From Alcaligenaceae bacterium (GTDB taxonomy: Bacteria > Pseudomonadota > Gammaproteobacteria > Burkholderiales > Burkholderiaceae_B), in NCBI GenBank assembly GCA_013416455.1, contig JACCES010000022.1, forward strand, positions 1 to 49,429: a DNA stretch of 49,429 nucleotides. Reading direction: 5' to 3'. The first letter of the stretch is position 1; the number at the start of each line of letters is the position of its first letter. The notes beneath the pieces are model-generated. The model was not told the origin of the DNA. It worked only from the letters and a program-made list of their open reading frames with translations, and did not search any database. Positions 8,892-18,042 of this stretch are shown here, one piece after another. The translations under genes were made by a program, and so were the position numbers.

Positions 8892-11407
8892 GACACCTCT
8901 CTGAGCGTGGACAGCGGCGAGGCCCGCAACACGCCGGACAGTGCAAAGCGCCCGGCCAGCAGCGCCGCCAACACGCCCGCCAGAATTCCGGCGGGCCAGG
9001 GCCACCATACCGACACCAGTTCCACCTGCAGGACACGATCGGCCAGCACCCAGGCCAGGCTCACCGACGCGGCCGCCGCCAGAACACCGGCAATCGACCC
9101 GCACAGCAGCAGTTCCCTGAACAGGGCGTCGCGCAGCAGATCGGCGCGCGCGCCCAGGGCGCGCATCACGGCCACTTCATGCATGCGTTCGTCCCGGGTC
9201 GCATGCAGCGCCGCCCCAAGCACCAGAACGCCGGCAAGCAGCGTGAAGGCGAACAGCAACTGCACGGCGACGGCCGTGCGTTCCAGCATCTGCCTCACTT
9301 GCGCCACGATGACCCCGACATCGAACACGGTGATGTTGGGATAGGCCTGGACCAGTTCACGCTTGAGCGCATCGTGGACGGGCGGCACATGCAGCGACGT
9401 GATGTAGGTGGCGGGTGCGTCGGCCAGGGCGGCGGGGCTCAGGAGAGCGAAGAAATTCACCTCGAAGGAATCCCAGCGGACCGTGCGCAGGCCGCTCACC
9501 TCGACGTCGACCTGGCGGCCCGCCACATCGAAACGCAGGGTGTCGCCCACCGCCACCCCCAGCGACGTCGCCATGCCCTCTTCGAGCGTCAGTTCGCTGG
9601 CATGCGGATCGAGCCATCGCCCCGCCACCATGGCATTACTGTCCGGCAGGTGTTCGGCCACGCTCAGGTTGAATTCGCGGTCGACCATCCGCTGAGCGTT
9701 CTCGTCGGTGTAGTCGTCGGGATGCACGGCGCGCCCGTTGATGGACACCAGGCGCGCGCGCATCATGGGATAGAGCCGCGGCTGGGGCAGGCCGGTTTCA
9801 AGTATCATGCCGGCCACCTTGGCGGCCTGATCGGACTGCACATTGATGAGAAAGGTATTGGGCGCATCGGGCGGCAGGCTCTGCTGCCAGCTGCGCAGCA
9901 GATCGCCGCGCAGGATGCCCAGCAGCAACAGCAGCGTCAGCCCCAGGGCCAGCGAACACAGCTGCGCCAGCGTCAGGCCACGCCGCCGGGCAACCCCCGC
10001 AAGGGCAAAACGCCAGGCCAGGCTGCCGCCTTCCTGACCGCGCAGGCGGTTCAGCGCCCACACCAGCAGCAGGCCCGCCAGGGCAAACACGAGAAAGGCC
10101 GCCGCGAAGCCCAGTACGACGATCATGCTGGTGGGCAGATCGCCGGTGGTCCAGGTGATCAGGATCAGGAAGGCCGCGAATGCCATCGCATAGGCCGGCC
10201 AGCGCCGGGCCCGGCCCGCCGCCGCGTCGCGGCGCAGGACCCGCGCGGGGGGAACGTGGCGCAGGGCCGCCAGCGGCGGCAGCGCAAAACCCAGCAACAG
10301 CAGGCAGCCGCTCGCCCAGCCCTGCAGTACGGGCATCCATGTGGGCGGCGGCAATTGCGTATCGAGCCAGCCGGCCAGCATGCCCACCAGCCCGTGATGC
10401 GCAAGATAGCCCAGCACGATGCCGGCCGTGGCTCCCGCGAGGGCCACCAGCGCGAACTCCACCCACAGCATGCCCAGCAAGAGGCGCCGGCCCGCGCCCA
10501 GGCAGCGCAGTACGGCGATGCCCTCGGTATGGCGCCGGGTATATTGACGGGCCGCCAGCCCGATGGCGATGGCGGCCACCAGCACCGACAGCAGCGCCAC
10601 CAGAACCAGGAAGCTTTCAGCGCGCTCGATCACGCGCGTGACCTCCGGCCGGCTGTCTTCCAGGGTGCTCAGCCGCTGGCCGCGTTCCAAGCGCGGTTCC
10701 AGCCACTGCCGGTAGGCGCGGACGTCGGCCGCTTCGCCCGCCATGAGCAGATAATGGCGGACCCGGCTGCCGGGGCCCAGCAGCCCCGCCGCCGGGATGT
10801 CGGATAGATGCATCATGAGCCGGGGCGCGAGATTCACGAACTGTGTGCCGCGGTCGGGCTCATGGCGGATGATGCCGGCCACTTCGAGCCGCAGGTCGCC
10901 GACTTCAAGAGCGTCGCCCGGGCCGGCCGCCAGCGCGCCCAGCAGCTGGGCGTCGACCCAGACCGTGCCCGGCGCCGGGCCGCCTTCGACCGCCCGGCCG
11001 GGATCGTCCATCGCGTATGAAACCCGCATCGCGCCGCGCAAGGGGTAGGCATCGTCCACCGCCTTCAGTGAAACCAGCGTGCTGGCATCGCCATGCATGG
11101 CCATCGAAGGGAACTGCAGGATATGCCCGACCGTCAGGCCGCCGCCCCGCGCCTGGGCCGCGAACGCTTCTGGCAGTGGCTGCCCGGAGCGCAGCACCAG
11201 ATCGCCGCCCAGCATCTGCGCGGCGTCGCGTTCCAGCACCTGACCTGTTCTGTCGGCAAGAAACCCCACACTGGTGATGGCCGCCACGGCGATCATCAGC
11301 GCCAGCAGCAGCAAGCGCAGTTCCCCCGCGCGCCAATCGCGCAGGAATGCCTTGAAACCGAGGCGCAGAAAGGAAGGAGCGGCGGAAGGCGTAGCGAAGG
11401 ACGTCAT
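8888..11407 (-). CDS. Large FtsX-type ABC transporter permease (YbbP-like)
   Basis: An 839-aa inner-membrane permease of the MacB/FtsX superfamily, resembling YbbP. The order is an N-terminal membrane helix (ELRLLLLALMIAVAAITSV), a periplasmic domain of about 230 residues, a first FtsX block of three helices (from SFLVLVALLSVLVAAIAIG), further helices, a second periplasmic domain, and a last FtsX block near the C-terminus (VQLLFAFTLLAGVLVLGAAL). YbbP normally works with the ATPase YbbA, but no ATPase gene is adjacent here. The ATG at 11407 gives the expected short cytoplasmic N-terminus. Substrates of this group are not established; lipid or lipoprotein extrusion is a guess. Confidence 0.85.
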   Translation of the reverse strand: MTSFATPSAAPSFLRLGFKAFLRDWRAGELRLLLLALMIAVAAITSVGFLADRTGQVLERDAAQMLGGDLVLRSGQPLPEAFAAQARGGGLTVGHILQFPSMAMHGDASTLVSLKAVDDAYPLRGAMRVSYAMDDPGRAVEGGPAPGTVWVDAQLLGALAAGPGDALEVGDLRLEVAGIIRHEPDRGTQFVNLAPRLMMHLSDIPAAGLLGPGSRVRHYLLMAGEAADVRAYRQWLEPRLERGQRLSTLEDSRPEVTRVIERAESFLVLVALLSVLVAAIAIGLAARQYTRRHTEGIAVLRCLGAGRRLLLGMLWVEFALVALAGATAGIVLGYLAHHGLVGMLAGWLDTQLPPPTWMPVLQGWASGCLLLLGFALPPLAALRHVPPARVLRRDAAAGRARRWPAYAMAFAAFLILITWTTGDLPTSMIVVLGFAAAFLVFALAGLLLVWALNRLRGQEGGSLAWRFALAGVARRRGLTLAQLCSLALGLTLLLLLGILRGDLLRSWQQSLPPDAPNTFLINVQSDQAAKVAGMILETGLPQPRLYPMMRARLVSINGRAVHPDDYTDENAQRMVDREFNLSVAEHLPDSNAMVAGRWLDPHASELTLEEGMATSLGVAVGDTLRFDVAGRQVDVEVSGLRTVRWDSFEVNFFALLSPAALADAPATYITSLHVPPVHDALKRELVQAYPNITVFDVGVIVAQVRQMLERTAVAVQLLFAFTLLAGVLVLGAALHATRDERMHEVAVMRALGARADLLRDALFRELLLCGSIAGVLAAAASVSLAWVLADRVLQVELVSVWWPWPAGILAGVLAALLAGRFALSGVLRASPLSTLREVS

Positions 11408-11512
11408 CGGGATTCGGAAGCGATAGAACCTTGAGCCCCCACAGCATACAGGCAAATGTGAAGAACTTCGGCCTGCCGGCCCGCGCTTCTTTGACTCAAT
11501 GCCGGAGCGTCA

Positions 11513-12859
11513 TCAGCGCAGGCGCTCCATGGCGGACTCGATGCGGTCCACCGGCACGATTTCCAGGCCTTCGATGGGCTGGCGCGGCGCATTGGCCTTG
11601 GGAATCAGCGCCATGCCGAAACCCAGCTTGGCCGCTTCCTTGAGGCGCTCCTGGCCGCGGACGGCCGGCCGGATCTCGCCGGCGAGCCCGACTTCGCCGA
11701 AGGCCACCAGCCCCCGCGGCAGCGGGCGGTCGCGCAGCGAAGACAGGATGGCCAGCAGCACGGGCAGATCGGCTGCGGGTTCCGTGATCTTCACGCCGCC
11801 CACCGCGTTGACGAAGACGTCCTGATCGAAGGTGGCCACACCGGCATGGCGATGCAGAACCGCCAGCAACATCGCCAGACGGGTGCTTTCCAGCCCCACC
11901 GTCAAACGCCGCGGATGCGGCACATGGGCCGCATCCACCAATGCCTGGATCTCGACCAGCAGGGGCCGGCTGCCTTCCTGGGTTGCCATGATGCAGGAAC
12001 CGGCCACGTTCTGATCGTGCTGGGAAAGGAACAGGGCCGACGGGTTGTTCACGCCGCGCAGCCCACGGTCGGTCATGGCGAACACACCCAGTTCATTGAC
12101 GGCGCCGTAGCGGTTCTTGAACGCCCGGATGAGCCGGTACGATGAGTGCGTATCGCCCTCGAAATACAGCACGGTGTCGACGATGTGTTCGAGCACCCGC
12201 GGCCCCGCCAGGGTGCCGTCCTTGGTGACATGGCCGATGAGAACCAGCGTGACGCCGGTCTGCTTGGCCAGCCGGGTGAGCTGGGCCGCGCATTCCCGCA
12301 CCTGCGATACAGAACCGGGTGCGGCGCTCAGCCCGCTCGAATAAAGCGTCTGGATGGAGTCGATCACGGCGACGGCCGGCTTCTGCGCGGCAATGACGTC
12401 CATGATCGCTTCCAGGCGTATTTCCGCCAGCAGCTTGGTGCCCTGGGTGGGAAGATCGAGCCGCCTGGCCCGCAATGCCACCTGTTCCGCCGATTCCTCG
12501 CCGGTCACGTAAAGGACAGGCACCACGCGGGCCAGCGACACCAGCGCCTGCAGCAGCAGGGTGGACTTGCCGATGCCGGGATCGCCGCCGATCAGCACCA
12601 CCGAACCGGGCACCAGGCCGCCACCCAGCACCCGGTCGAATTCGCCGATGCCGGTGGGCTGGCGCGGCAGTTCACGGGCCTCGATATCGGCCAGATCCTG
12701 TACGGGCGTGCTGCCCGCCAGCGGCGCGAACCGATGGGCCGGCGCCGCCGCGCTTTCCGTCAAAGCGTTCCAGGCGCCGCAATGCGGGCATTTGCCCAGC
12801 CATTTCGCCGACGTCCCGCCACATTCCGAGCAGATATAGGTGCTGCGTGCCTTGGCCAT
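11513..12859 (-). CDS. radA: DNA repair protein RadA
   Basis: RadA is a RecA-like branch-migration helicase that helps process recombination intermediates. The 448-aa protein begins with a four-cysteine zinc finger (C10, C13, C24, C27). It has Walker A GGDPGIGKS at residues 91-99 and the RadA-specific motif KNRYG at 248-252, where most relatives have KNRFG. The C-terminus is the Lon-protease-like domain without the protease dyad. The start lies seven bases after the SDR gene stop, so it is probably co-transcribed with alr and the SDR gene. Confidence 0.97.
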   Translation of the reverse strand: MAKARSTYICSECGGTSAKWLGKCPHCGAWNALTESAAAPAHRFAPLAGSTPVQDLADIEARELPRQPTGIGEFDRVLGGGLVPGSVVLIGGDPGIGKSTLLLQALVSLARVVPVLYVTGEESAEQVALRARRLDLPTQGTKLLAEIRLEAIMDVIAAQKPAVAVIDSIQTLYSSGLSAAPGSVSQVRECAAQLTRLAKQTGVTLVLIGHVTKDGTLAGPRVLEHIVDTVLYFEGDTHSSYRLIRAFKNRYGAVNELGVFAMTDRGLRGVNNPSALFLSQHDQNVAGSCIMATQEGSRPLLVEIQALVDAAHVPHPRRLTVGLESTRLAMLLAVLHRHAGVATFDQDVFVNAVGGVKITEPAADLPVLLAILSSLRDRPLPRGLVAFGEVGLAGEIRPAVRGQERLKEAAKLGFGMALIPKANAPRQPIEGLEIVPVDRIESAMERLR

Positions 12860-12866
12860 CTATGCC

Positions 12867-13586
12867 TCAGTGATGCCCGGGCACGCTGTAGCCGCCGTCC
12901 ACCCCCAGCACCTGGCCGGTGATGAAGCCCGCCTCATTGCCCAGGAGGAAGGTGACGGCCGCCGCGATTTCTTCGGGCTGCGCGAACCGGCGCATGGGAA
13001 CACCGGCCAGCAACTGCTGCTCTTCCTGGCTGCCGGCGGGATGGGCGGCACGAAAGGCTTCCGTCTCGACGGGACCGGGCGACACGGCATTCACCGTGAT
13101 GTTGTAGGAAGCCAGTTCCAGCGCCCAAGTGCGGGTACAGGCGATCAGCCCGAGTTTTGCCGCGCCATAGCTGGTGTGGCCCGACGACCCCAGGCCCAGG
13201 TGGCCGCACACATTGATCACCCTGCCCTCGCGGCGCGCCTTCATGGCCGCGACAAAAGCCTGTGTCACCTGCACCGCGACCCGCACATTGATGTCGAAGG
13301 CGTTGTACAGCTGGGACAGCTCGATTTCCCCGAGCATCGCATGATCGAGCGAGCCGACATTGTTGACGATGCCGTCGACAGGATACTTTTCACGGATGAC
13401 GCGCAGCATTTCCTCGGTTTCGCCCGCATTGGACAGGTCGCAGGTATACAGATAGCCGGGAAAATCGATGTCGTGCGTCTGGCGCGCCAGCCCCACCACA
13501 TGGCATCCCATGTCGGCCAGGCGCTGGCTGACGGCCCATCCGATTCCCTTGGTGGCGCCGGTGACCAGCACGCATTTGTCCTTCAT
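12867..13586 (-). CDS. SDR-family oxidoreductase
   Basis: A 239-aa short-chain dehydrogenase/reductase of the FabG-like type. It has the cofactor motif TGATKGIG at residues 9-16, NNVG at 75-78, the structural Asn at 100, and YGAAK at 140-144. The residue 13 before the catalytic Tyr, normally Ser, is Cys127. The substrate is unknown. Two starts are possible: the ATG at 13613, which overlaps the alr stop as ATGA, and the ATG at 13586, which has a strong GAGGAG eight bases upstream and gives the normal short lead into the cofactor strand. The latter is used here. The gene lies between alr and radA. Confidence 0.85.
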   Translation of the reverse strand: MKDKCVLVTGATKGIGWAVSQRLADMGCHVVGLARQTHDIDFPGYLYTCDLSNAGETEEMLRVIREKYPVDGIVNNVGSLDHAMLGEIELSQLYNAFDINVRVAVQVTQAFVAAMKARREGRVINVCGHLGLGSSGHTSYGAAKLGLIACTRTWALELASYNITVNAVSPGPVETEAFRAAHPAGSQEEQQLLAGVPMRRFAQPEEIAAAVTFLLGNEAGFITGQVLGVDGGYSVPGHH

Positions 13587-13609
13587 CCCGTTTTCTCCTC
13601 GAGCATTCG

Positions 13610-14785
13610 TCATTGCATTTCTTCCGGTTCACACGTTCGGCCCGCGGCCCCGGCGGCGGGAACGACCGTGCGCGGCACACGCGGCGCCAGGGCGCACAGC
13701 AGTTCGTAGCCCACCGTGCCTGCGGCCTCGGCGACGGCATCGACCGATGGCCCGCCCTCACCCCACAGGACCACCGGCGCGCCGATGCCGGCGCCTTCCA
13801 CCTGTGTGAGATCGACAGCCAGCATGTCCATGGAAATCCGCCCCAGCAGTATCGTGGGCCGGCCCGCCACTGTCACGGGCGTGCCGGTGCCGGCGTGCCG
13901 GGGGTAGCCATCGGCATAGCCGCAGGCGACGATGCCGACCCGCGTGGGCACGGAGGCGGTGAACCGGTGGCCGTATCCCACGCTGCCCCCGGCGGGACAT
14001 TCCTGGACGGCGATGATGCGCGACGTCAGCGTCATGGCCGGACGCAGGCCGAGCTGACCGGCACTGCGTTCCTCGAAGGGCGAAGAACCATAGAGGCAGA
14101 TGCCAGGGCGCACCCATTGCGGCCGGGCGCTGGGCAGCCCCAGCCACAGGCCGGACGTGAGGGTGGCGGCCGAATTGCAGACGCTCGCCGGGCCCGGCAT
14201 GTCGGCCGTGCAGTCAAGAAAGACGGACAACTGCGCCCGGGTCGCGTCCGCATCGTCGTCGGCGCGCGAAAAATGTGTCATGGTTCCCAGTTCACCCACG
14301 ACCCCGCCGCGCCGCAGGGCGGCCAGCCGCCGCCATGCCGCAGCGGCGGCGCCGGCGGCGAAGCCCAGCCGGTTCATGCCGGTATTGATCTTGAGCTTCA
14401 CATCCACCGGCCCGCGGGGCGCCGCCTGTTCCAGCATGCGCAGCTGATCCTCGCAGTGAACGGCGACGGTCAAACCGTAAGTATCTACAATGTCTATATC
14501 TGAAGTATCGAAGCAGCCTTCGAGCAGCATGATGGGCCCCGCCCAGCCCGCCTCGCGGCAGGCAACGGCCTCGGACAGGTCCAGCATGGCCAGGCCGTCG
14601 GCGGCCGCGAAGCCCCGGAGCCCCTGGTCGATGCCATGGCCGTAGGCCCCCGCCTTGATGACGGCCCACACCCGGGGCGGCTCGCGCCCGCATTCACGGG
14701 CCTGCCGGTGCAGGCTTTCGGTGACGTGCCGCAAATTGTGCTGCATGGCCGGTATGGAGATGGTGGCCGTTATGGGACGTGGCAT
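13610..14785 (-). CDS. alr: Alanine racemase
   Basis: A PLP enzyme that interconverts L- and D-alanine for peptidoglycan synthesis. The 391-aa protein has the PLP lysine in VIKAGAYGHG (Lys44) and the second catalytic tyrosine in the SVGYGHRFT segment. The C-terminal beta domain contains the usual ISMDMLAVDL. The ATG at 14785 is preceded by GAGGA at good spacing. Next to radA this copy could be named alr or dadX; no dadA is nearby, so a biosynthetic role is more likely. It is divergent from hpnC. Confidence 0.94.
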   Translation of the reverse strand: MPRPITATISIPAMQHNLRHVTESLHRQARECGREPPRVWAVIKAGAYGHGIDQGLRGFAAADGLAMLDLSEAVACREAGWAGPIMLLEGCFDTSDIDIVDTYGLTVAVHCEDQLRMLEQAAPRGPVDVKLKINTGMNRLGFAAGAAAAAWRRLAALRRGGVVGELGTMTHFSRADDDADATRAQLSVFLDCTADMPGPASVCNSAATLTSGLWLGLPSARPQWVRPGICLYGSSPFEERSAGQLGLRPAMTLTSRIIAVQECPAGGSVGYGHRFTASVPTRVGIVACGYADGYPRHAGTGTPVTVAGRPTILLGRISMDMLAVDLTQVEGAGIGAPVVLWGEGGPSVDAVAEAAGTVGYELLCALAPRVPRTVVPAAGAAGRTCEPEEMQ

Positions 14786-14808
14786 GTGCTTCCTCGTACA
14801 GATAGCGC

Positions 14809-14838
14809 AGTCTAAACCACTTGCGGCACATTCGTTAA
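14809..14838 (-). promoter_or_regulatory. Candidate promoter for alr
   Basis: On the minus strand TTAACG (14838-14833) is followed after 18 bases by TAGACT (14814-14809). Both boxes match the sigma-70 consensus at four of six bases. It overlaps the -35 box proposed for hpnC. Confidence 0.35.
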
Positions 14839-14864
14839 GACAGCATGCCCGGACGGCTTATACT
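14835..14864 (+). promoter_or_regulatory. Candidate promoter for hpnCDE
   Basis: TTAAGA (14835-14840) is followed after 18 bases by TATACT (14859-14864). The -10 box ends only nine bases before the hpnC ATG, and no ribosome-binding site is visible, so the transcript may start at or very near the ATG. The -35 box shares bases with the divergent alr -35 box. Confidence 0.4.
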
Positions 14865-14873
14865 CTCACGGCC

Positions 14874-15734
14874 ATGGCCGTCGACCACTACGAAAACTTT
14901 CCTGTCGCTTCACTGCTGCTGCCGCGGAAGCTGCGCTCGGCCGTGCGCGATATCTATCGCTATGCGCGCACGGCCGACGATATCGCCGACGAAGGCGATG
15001 CGCCCGCTCGCGAGCGTCTGGCCGCCCTGGCGGAATACCGCCGCGCCCTGGATCTCATCGGCGGCAGCGCGGACCCGGCCCTGCTGCCCCACCCGCACAT
15101 CTTCCTGCCGCTGCGGGCGACGATCGAACGCCATGGCCTGCCGCTGGCGCCGCTGCGCGATCTGCTGTCGGCCTTCGAACAGGATGTCGTCAAGCATAGA
15201 TACGACGACGATACCGAGCTGCTCGATTACTGCCGCCGGTCCGCCGACCCGGTCGGACGCCTTCTGCTGCATCTCTATGAACGCCGTGATGCAGCCAATC
15301 TGGTCTGTGCGGATGCCATCTGCACAGGCCTGCAGCTCACCAATTTCTGGCAGGATGTCGCCCTGGACTGGCACAAGGGCCGCGTCTACCTCCCGCGCGA
15401 CAAGCGCGAGCGCCACGGTGTCCAGGAAGCCTGGCTGGATCGCTGCGCGCGGGCCGGCCGGCTGCTGGCCGATGGCTCCGATGCGGCCGCCGGCGCGGCC
15501 TGGAACGCATTGATGCGCGAACAGGTGGAGCAGGCGCGCCGGCTGCTGCGTTCGGGCCTCCCGCTGACGAGGCGGCTGCCCTGGCGGGCCGGGCTCGAGC
15601 TGCGGCTGGTCATCCAGGGCGGCCTGCTGATCCTGGAGCGGCTGGAGCAATTAAACTATGACGTCTTCGAGCGACGTCCCGTCCTGCGGTCCATCGATTG
15701 GCCGCGCATGGCGTTGAGAGCCCTTTTCAAATGA
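14874..15734 (+). CDS. hpnC: Squalene synthase subunit-like HpnC (hydroxysqualene synthase)
   Basis: HpnC converts presqualene diphosphate to hydroxysqualene in the three-step bacterial route to squalene. The 286-aa protein is an all-helical trans-isoprenyl synthase. It has the first aspartate-rich motif TADDIADE near residues 38-45 and a second, NFWQDVALDW, near 158-167. The start at 14874 gives the typical MAVDHYENFPVAS N-terminus. Its stop overlaps the hpnD start as ATGA. It is the first gene of the hpnCDE operon. Confidence 0.93.
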   Translation: MAVDHYENFPVASLLLPRKLRSAVRDIYRYARTADDIADEGDAPARERLAALAEYRRALDLIGGSADPALLPHPHIFLPLRATIERHGLPLAPLRDLLSAFEQDVVKHRYDDDTELLDYCRRSADPVGRLLLHLYERRDAANLVCADAICTGLQLTNFWQDVALDWHKGRVYLPRDKRERHGVQEAWLDRCARAGRLLADGSDAAAGAAWNALMREQVEQARRLLRSGLPLTRRLPWRAGLELRLVIQGGLLILERLEQLNYDVFERRPVLRSIDWPRMALRALFK

Positions 15735-16594
15735 ACCCCGATCAATATTGTCAAGAAAAGGCCGCCCGCAGCGGCTCCAGCTTCTATTACGCCTTTCTGT
15801 TCCTGCCGCCTGAACGGCGGCGGGCGATCACCGCCCTGTACGCCTTCTGTCGCGAAGTGGACGACGTGGTCGACGAATGCAGGGAATCGTCCGTGGCCCG
15901 CATGAAGCTGGCCTGGTGGCGCACGCAGGTCGACGCCCTGTTCAGCGGCCAGGCGGAACACCCCGTCATGAAGGCGCTGGCGCCGCACATCGAACCTTTC
16001 GGCATCAGCGACCGGCAGCTCTATGCCGTGATCGAAGGCATGGAAATGGACCTCGACCAGCTGCGCTATCCCGACTGGTCCTCGCTGAGCAAGTACTGCT
16101 GGCACGCCGCCGGCGTGGTCGGCGAGATGTCGGTGGGCATCTTCGGGGAAACGACGCCCGAAACGCTCGAATATGCGCGCCGGCTGGGCACCGCCTTCCA
16201 GCTCACCAACATCATCCGCGACGTGGGCGACGATGCCCGGCGGGGCCGCATCTATCTGCCCGGCGAAGATCTGGACCGCTACGGTGTCACGAGCGCGGAA
16301 ATAATGGATGGCACGCATTCCGAGCGCTTCGTCGAACTGATGCGCTTCCAGACGGCTCGGGCGCGCGAGCACTACCAGGCCGCCATGCGGGCACTGCCCG
16401 ATCACGAACGGCGCGCCCAGCGGCCCGGCCTGATGATGGCCGCCATCTACGCGACTTTGCTGGATGAAATCGAACGCGACGGCTGGCATGTGCTGGATCA
16501 GCGCATCTCGCTCACTCCCATCCGCAAGCTATGGCTGGCATGGCGCACCTGGGTCGGCGGCGGGACATGGGTGGTGCGCCGTCTGTCACGATGA
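15731..16594 (+). CDS. hpnD: Presqualene diphosphate synthase HpnD
   Basis: HpnD joins two farnesyl diphosphates to presqualene diphosphate, the first committed step to squalene. The 287-aa protein carries the aspartate-rich motifs EVDDVVDE near residues 46-53 and NIIRDVGDDARRGRIYLP near 169-186, both typical of the squalene/phytoene synthase family. It starts with ATGA overlapping hpnC and ends with ATGA overlapping hpnE. Farnesyl diphosphate would come from IspA, encoded at 34765-35691. Confidence 0.94.
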   Translation: MNPDQYCQEKAARSGSSFYYAFLFLPPERRRAITALYAFCREVDDVVDECRESSVARMKLAWWRTQVDALFSGQAEHPVMKALAPHIEPFGISDRQLYAVIEGMEMDLDQLRYPDWSSLSKYCWHAAGVVGEMSVGIFGETTPETLEYARRLGTAFQLTNIIRDVGDDARRGRIYLPGEDLDRYGVTSAEIMDGTHSERFVELMRFQTARAREHYQAAMRALPDHERRAQRPGLMMAAIYATLLDEIERDGWHVLDQRISLTPIRKLWLAWRTWVGGGTWVVRRLSR

Positions 16595-18042
16595 GGGTCG
16601 CGGTCGTGGGCGGCGGCTGGGCGGGCCTGAGCGCCGCCGTGACCGCCGTCGGGCTGGGCCACGATGTACGCCTGTTCGAGTCAGCCGCCGTCCTGGGCGG
16701 CCGCGCGCGCAGCGTGCATGCGCCGGCGCTGGAAACAGACATCGACAACGGCCAGCACATCCTGCTCGGCGCCTATACGGCCACACTGGCATTGATGCGC
16801 GATCTGGGCCTGGATCCGGCACGGCGGTTCGTCCGCCTGCCGCTCAGTGTCCGTAGTGCCGATGGCACGCTCGACTTGCGGGCTCCGCCCGGGCTGCCCG
16901 CGCCTTTGCACGTCGCGGCAGGGCTGCTGGCGGCCAGGGGGCTGAGCTGGAAGGAGAAGCTCTCGGCGCTGCGCGCCATGACTGTGCTGCGGCGCAGTGG
17001 CTGGAAAACACCCCGGGGCGCAACAGTACAGGAATGGCTGTCTCTGACCCTGCAACCGCCACGCCTGCGGGCCCTGCTCTGGGCGCCCTTGTGCATTGCC
17101 ACGCTGAATACGCCGGTGGAACAGGCCTGTGCCCAGCTCTTCGCCCATGTGCTGCGCGACAGCCTGGGCGCTTCCCGGCGCGGCGTGAGCGATATGCTGA
17201 TCCCGCGCACCACCCTGTCGGAACTGTGGCCGGCCCGGGTGGAAGAACTGGCCCGTTCGGGGGCGTTCGGCCAGGGCCCACACGGCGCATCTTCCGCCGC
17301 CGCTGCGCTGGAGATCCATCGCTCCACCACCATACGCCGGCTGCGCTATACGGGCACCGGGCCTTCGATGCGGGAAGAAACCGGCGGCGAAGGCGGCCTT
17401 TGCGCCGGCATGCCTGCCGGCGCGCAGCGGCTGGTTCTGGACGACCGGCCGGAAGCCTATGATGCCGTGCTGCTCTGCGGCAACACGCCTTCGACCTCCC
17501 GGCTGTTGGCCACCTTGCCTGCGCAGCCAGGCGGCGACGCATTCCTGGACGATCTGCGTGCTTTCGAGCACGCTCCGATCGCGACGCTAACACTGGAGCT
17601 GGAACGTTCATTCGTTTTGCCCTCGCCCATGCTGCTGCTTCATGAAGACCGGCATCGCGGGCACTTCGGTCAGTGGCTGTTCCAGGGTCAGGATGCGGGC
17701 CGGCGCCTGCTGCATGTGGTGGTGAGCGATGCGGATGCGTTGCTGCAATGGGAGCGATCTTCGGCTGTGGCCGGCATGGTCGAGCAGCTGCGGGAACAAT
17801 TGCGGGGTCATGCGATGCCTGCCGTTCTGCAGCATGCGCTGATTGTGGAGAAACGCGCGACTTTCCTGGCCGTGCCGGACCTGAGGCGCCCGGGAAACCG
17901 TACGCCGTGGCCGGGGGTGTGGGTGGCGGGCGACTGGACGGACACGGGCTACCCGGCGGTGCTGGAAGGCGCGGTGCGCAGCGGCCGGGATGCGGCGCGG
18001 GCGATGCATGCGTCTTTTTCAGGGGCTTCTTTGGGTTCTTGA
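16591..18042 (+). CDS. hpnE: Hydroxysqualene dehydroxylase HpnE
   Basis: An FAD enzyme that reduces hydroxysqualene to squalene. The 483-aa protein is of the phytoene-desaturase-like amine oxidase type. It has the dinucleotide motif VVGGGWAGLSAA at the N-terminus, the GGRARS motif near residue 36 and the C-terminal FAD segment WVAGDWTDTGYPAVLEGA. The last residues (FSGASLGS) are coded by DNA that runs into a 41-bp tandem repeat, and the TGA stop at 18040-18042 lies inside the first repeat copy. No squalene-hopene cyclase follows. Confidence 0.92.
   Translation: MRVAVVGGGWAGLSAAVTAVGLGHDVRLFESAAVLGGRARSVHAPALETDIDNGQHILLGAYTATLALMRDLGLDPARRFVRLPLSVRSADGTLDLRAPPGLPAPLHVAAGLLAARGLSWKEKLSALRAMTVLRRSGWKTPRGATVQEWLSLTLQPPRLRALLWAPLCIATLNTPVEQACAQLFAHVLRDSLGASRRGVSDMLIPRTTLSELWPARVEELARSGAFGQGPHGASSAAAALEIHRSTTIRRLRYTGTGPSMREETGGEGGLCAGMPAGAQRLVLDDRPEAYDAVLLCGNTPSTSRLLATLPAQPGGDAFLDDLRAFEHAPIATLTLELERSFVLPSPMLLLHEDRHRGHFGQWLFQGQDAGRRLLHVVVSDADALLQWERSSAVAGMVEQLREQLRGHAMPAVLQHALIVEKRATFLAVPDLRRPGNRTPWPGVWVAGDWTDTGYPAVLEGAVRSGRDAARAMHASFSGASLGS

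Noticed and set aside
9179-10807. Plus-strand open frame of 542 codons opposite the FtsX-type permease
   Set aside because: Rich in Gln, Arg and His with no fold-like pattern; a shadow of the permease gene.
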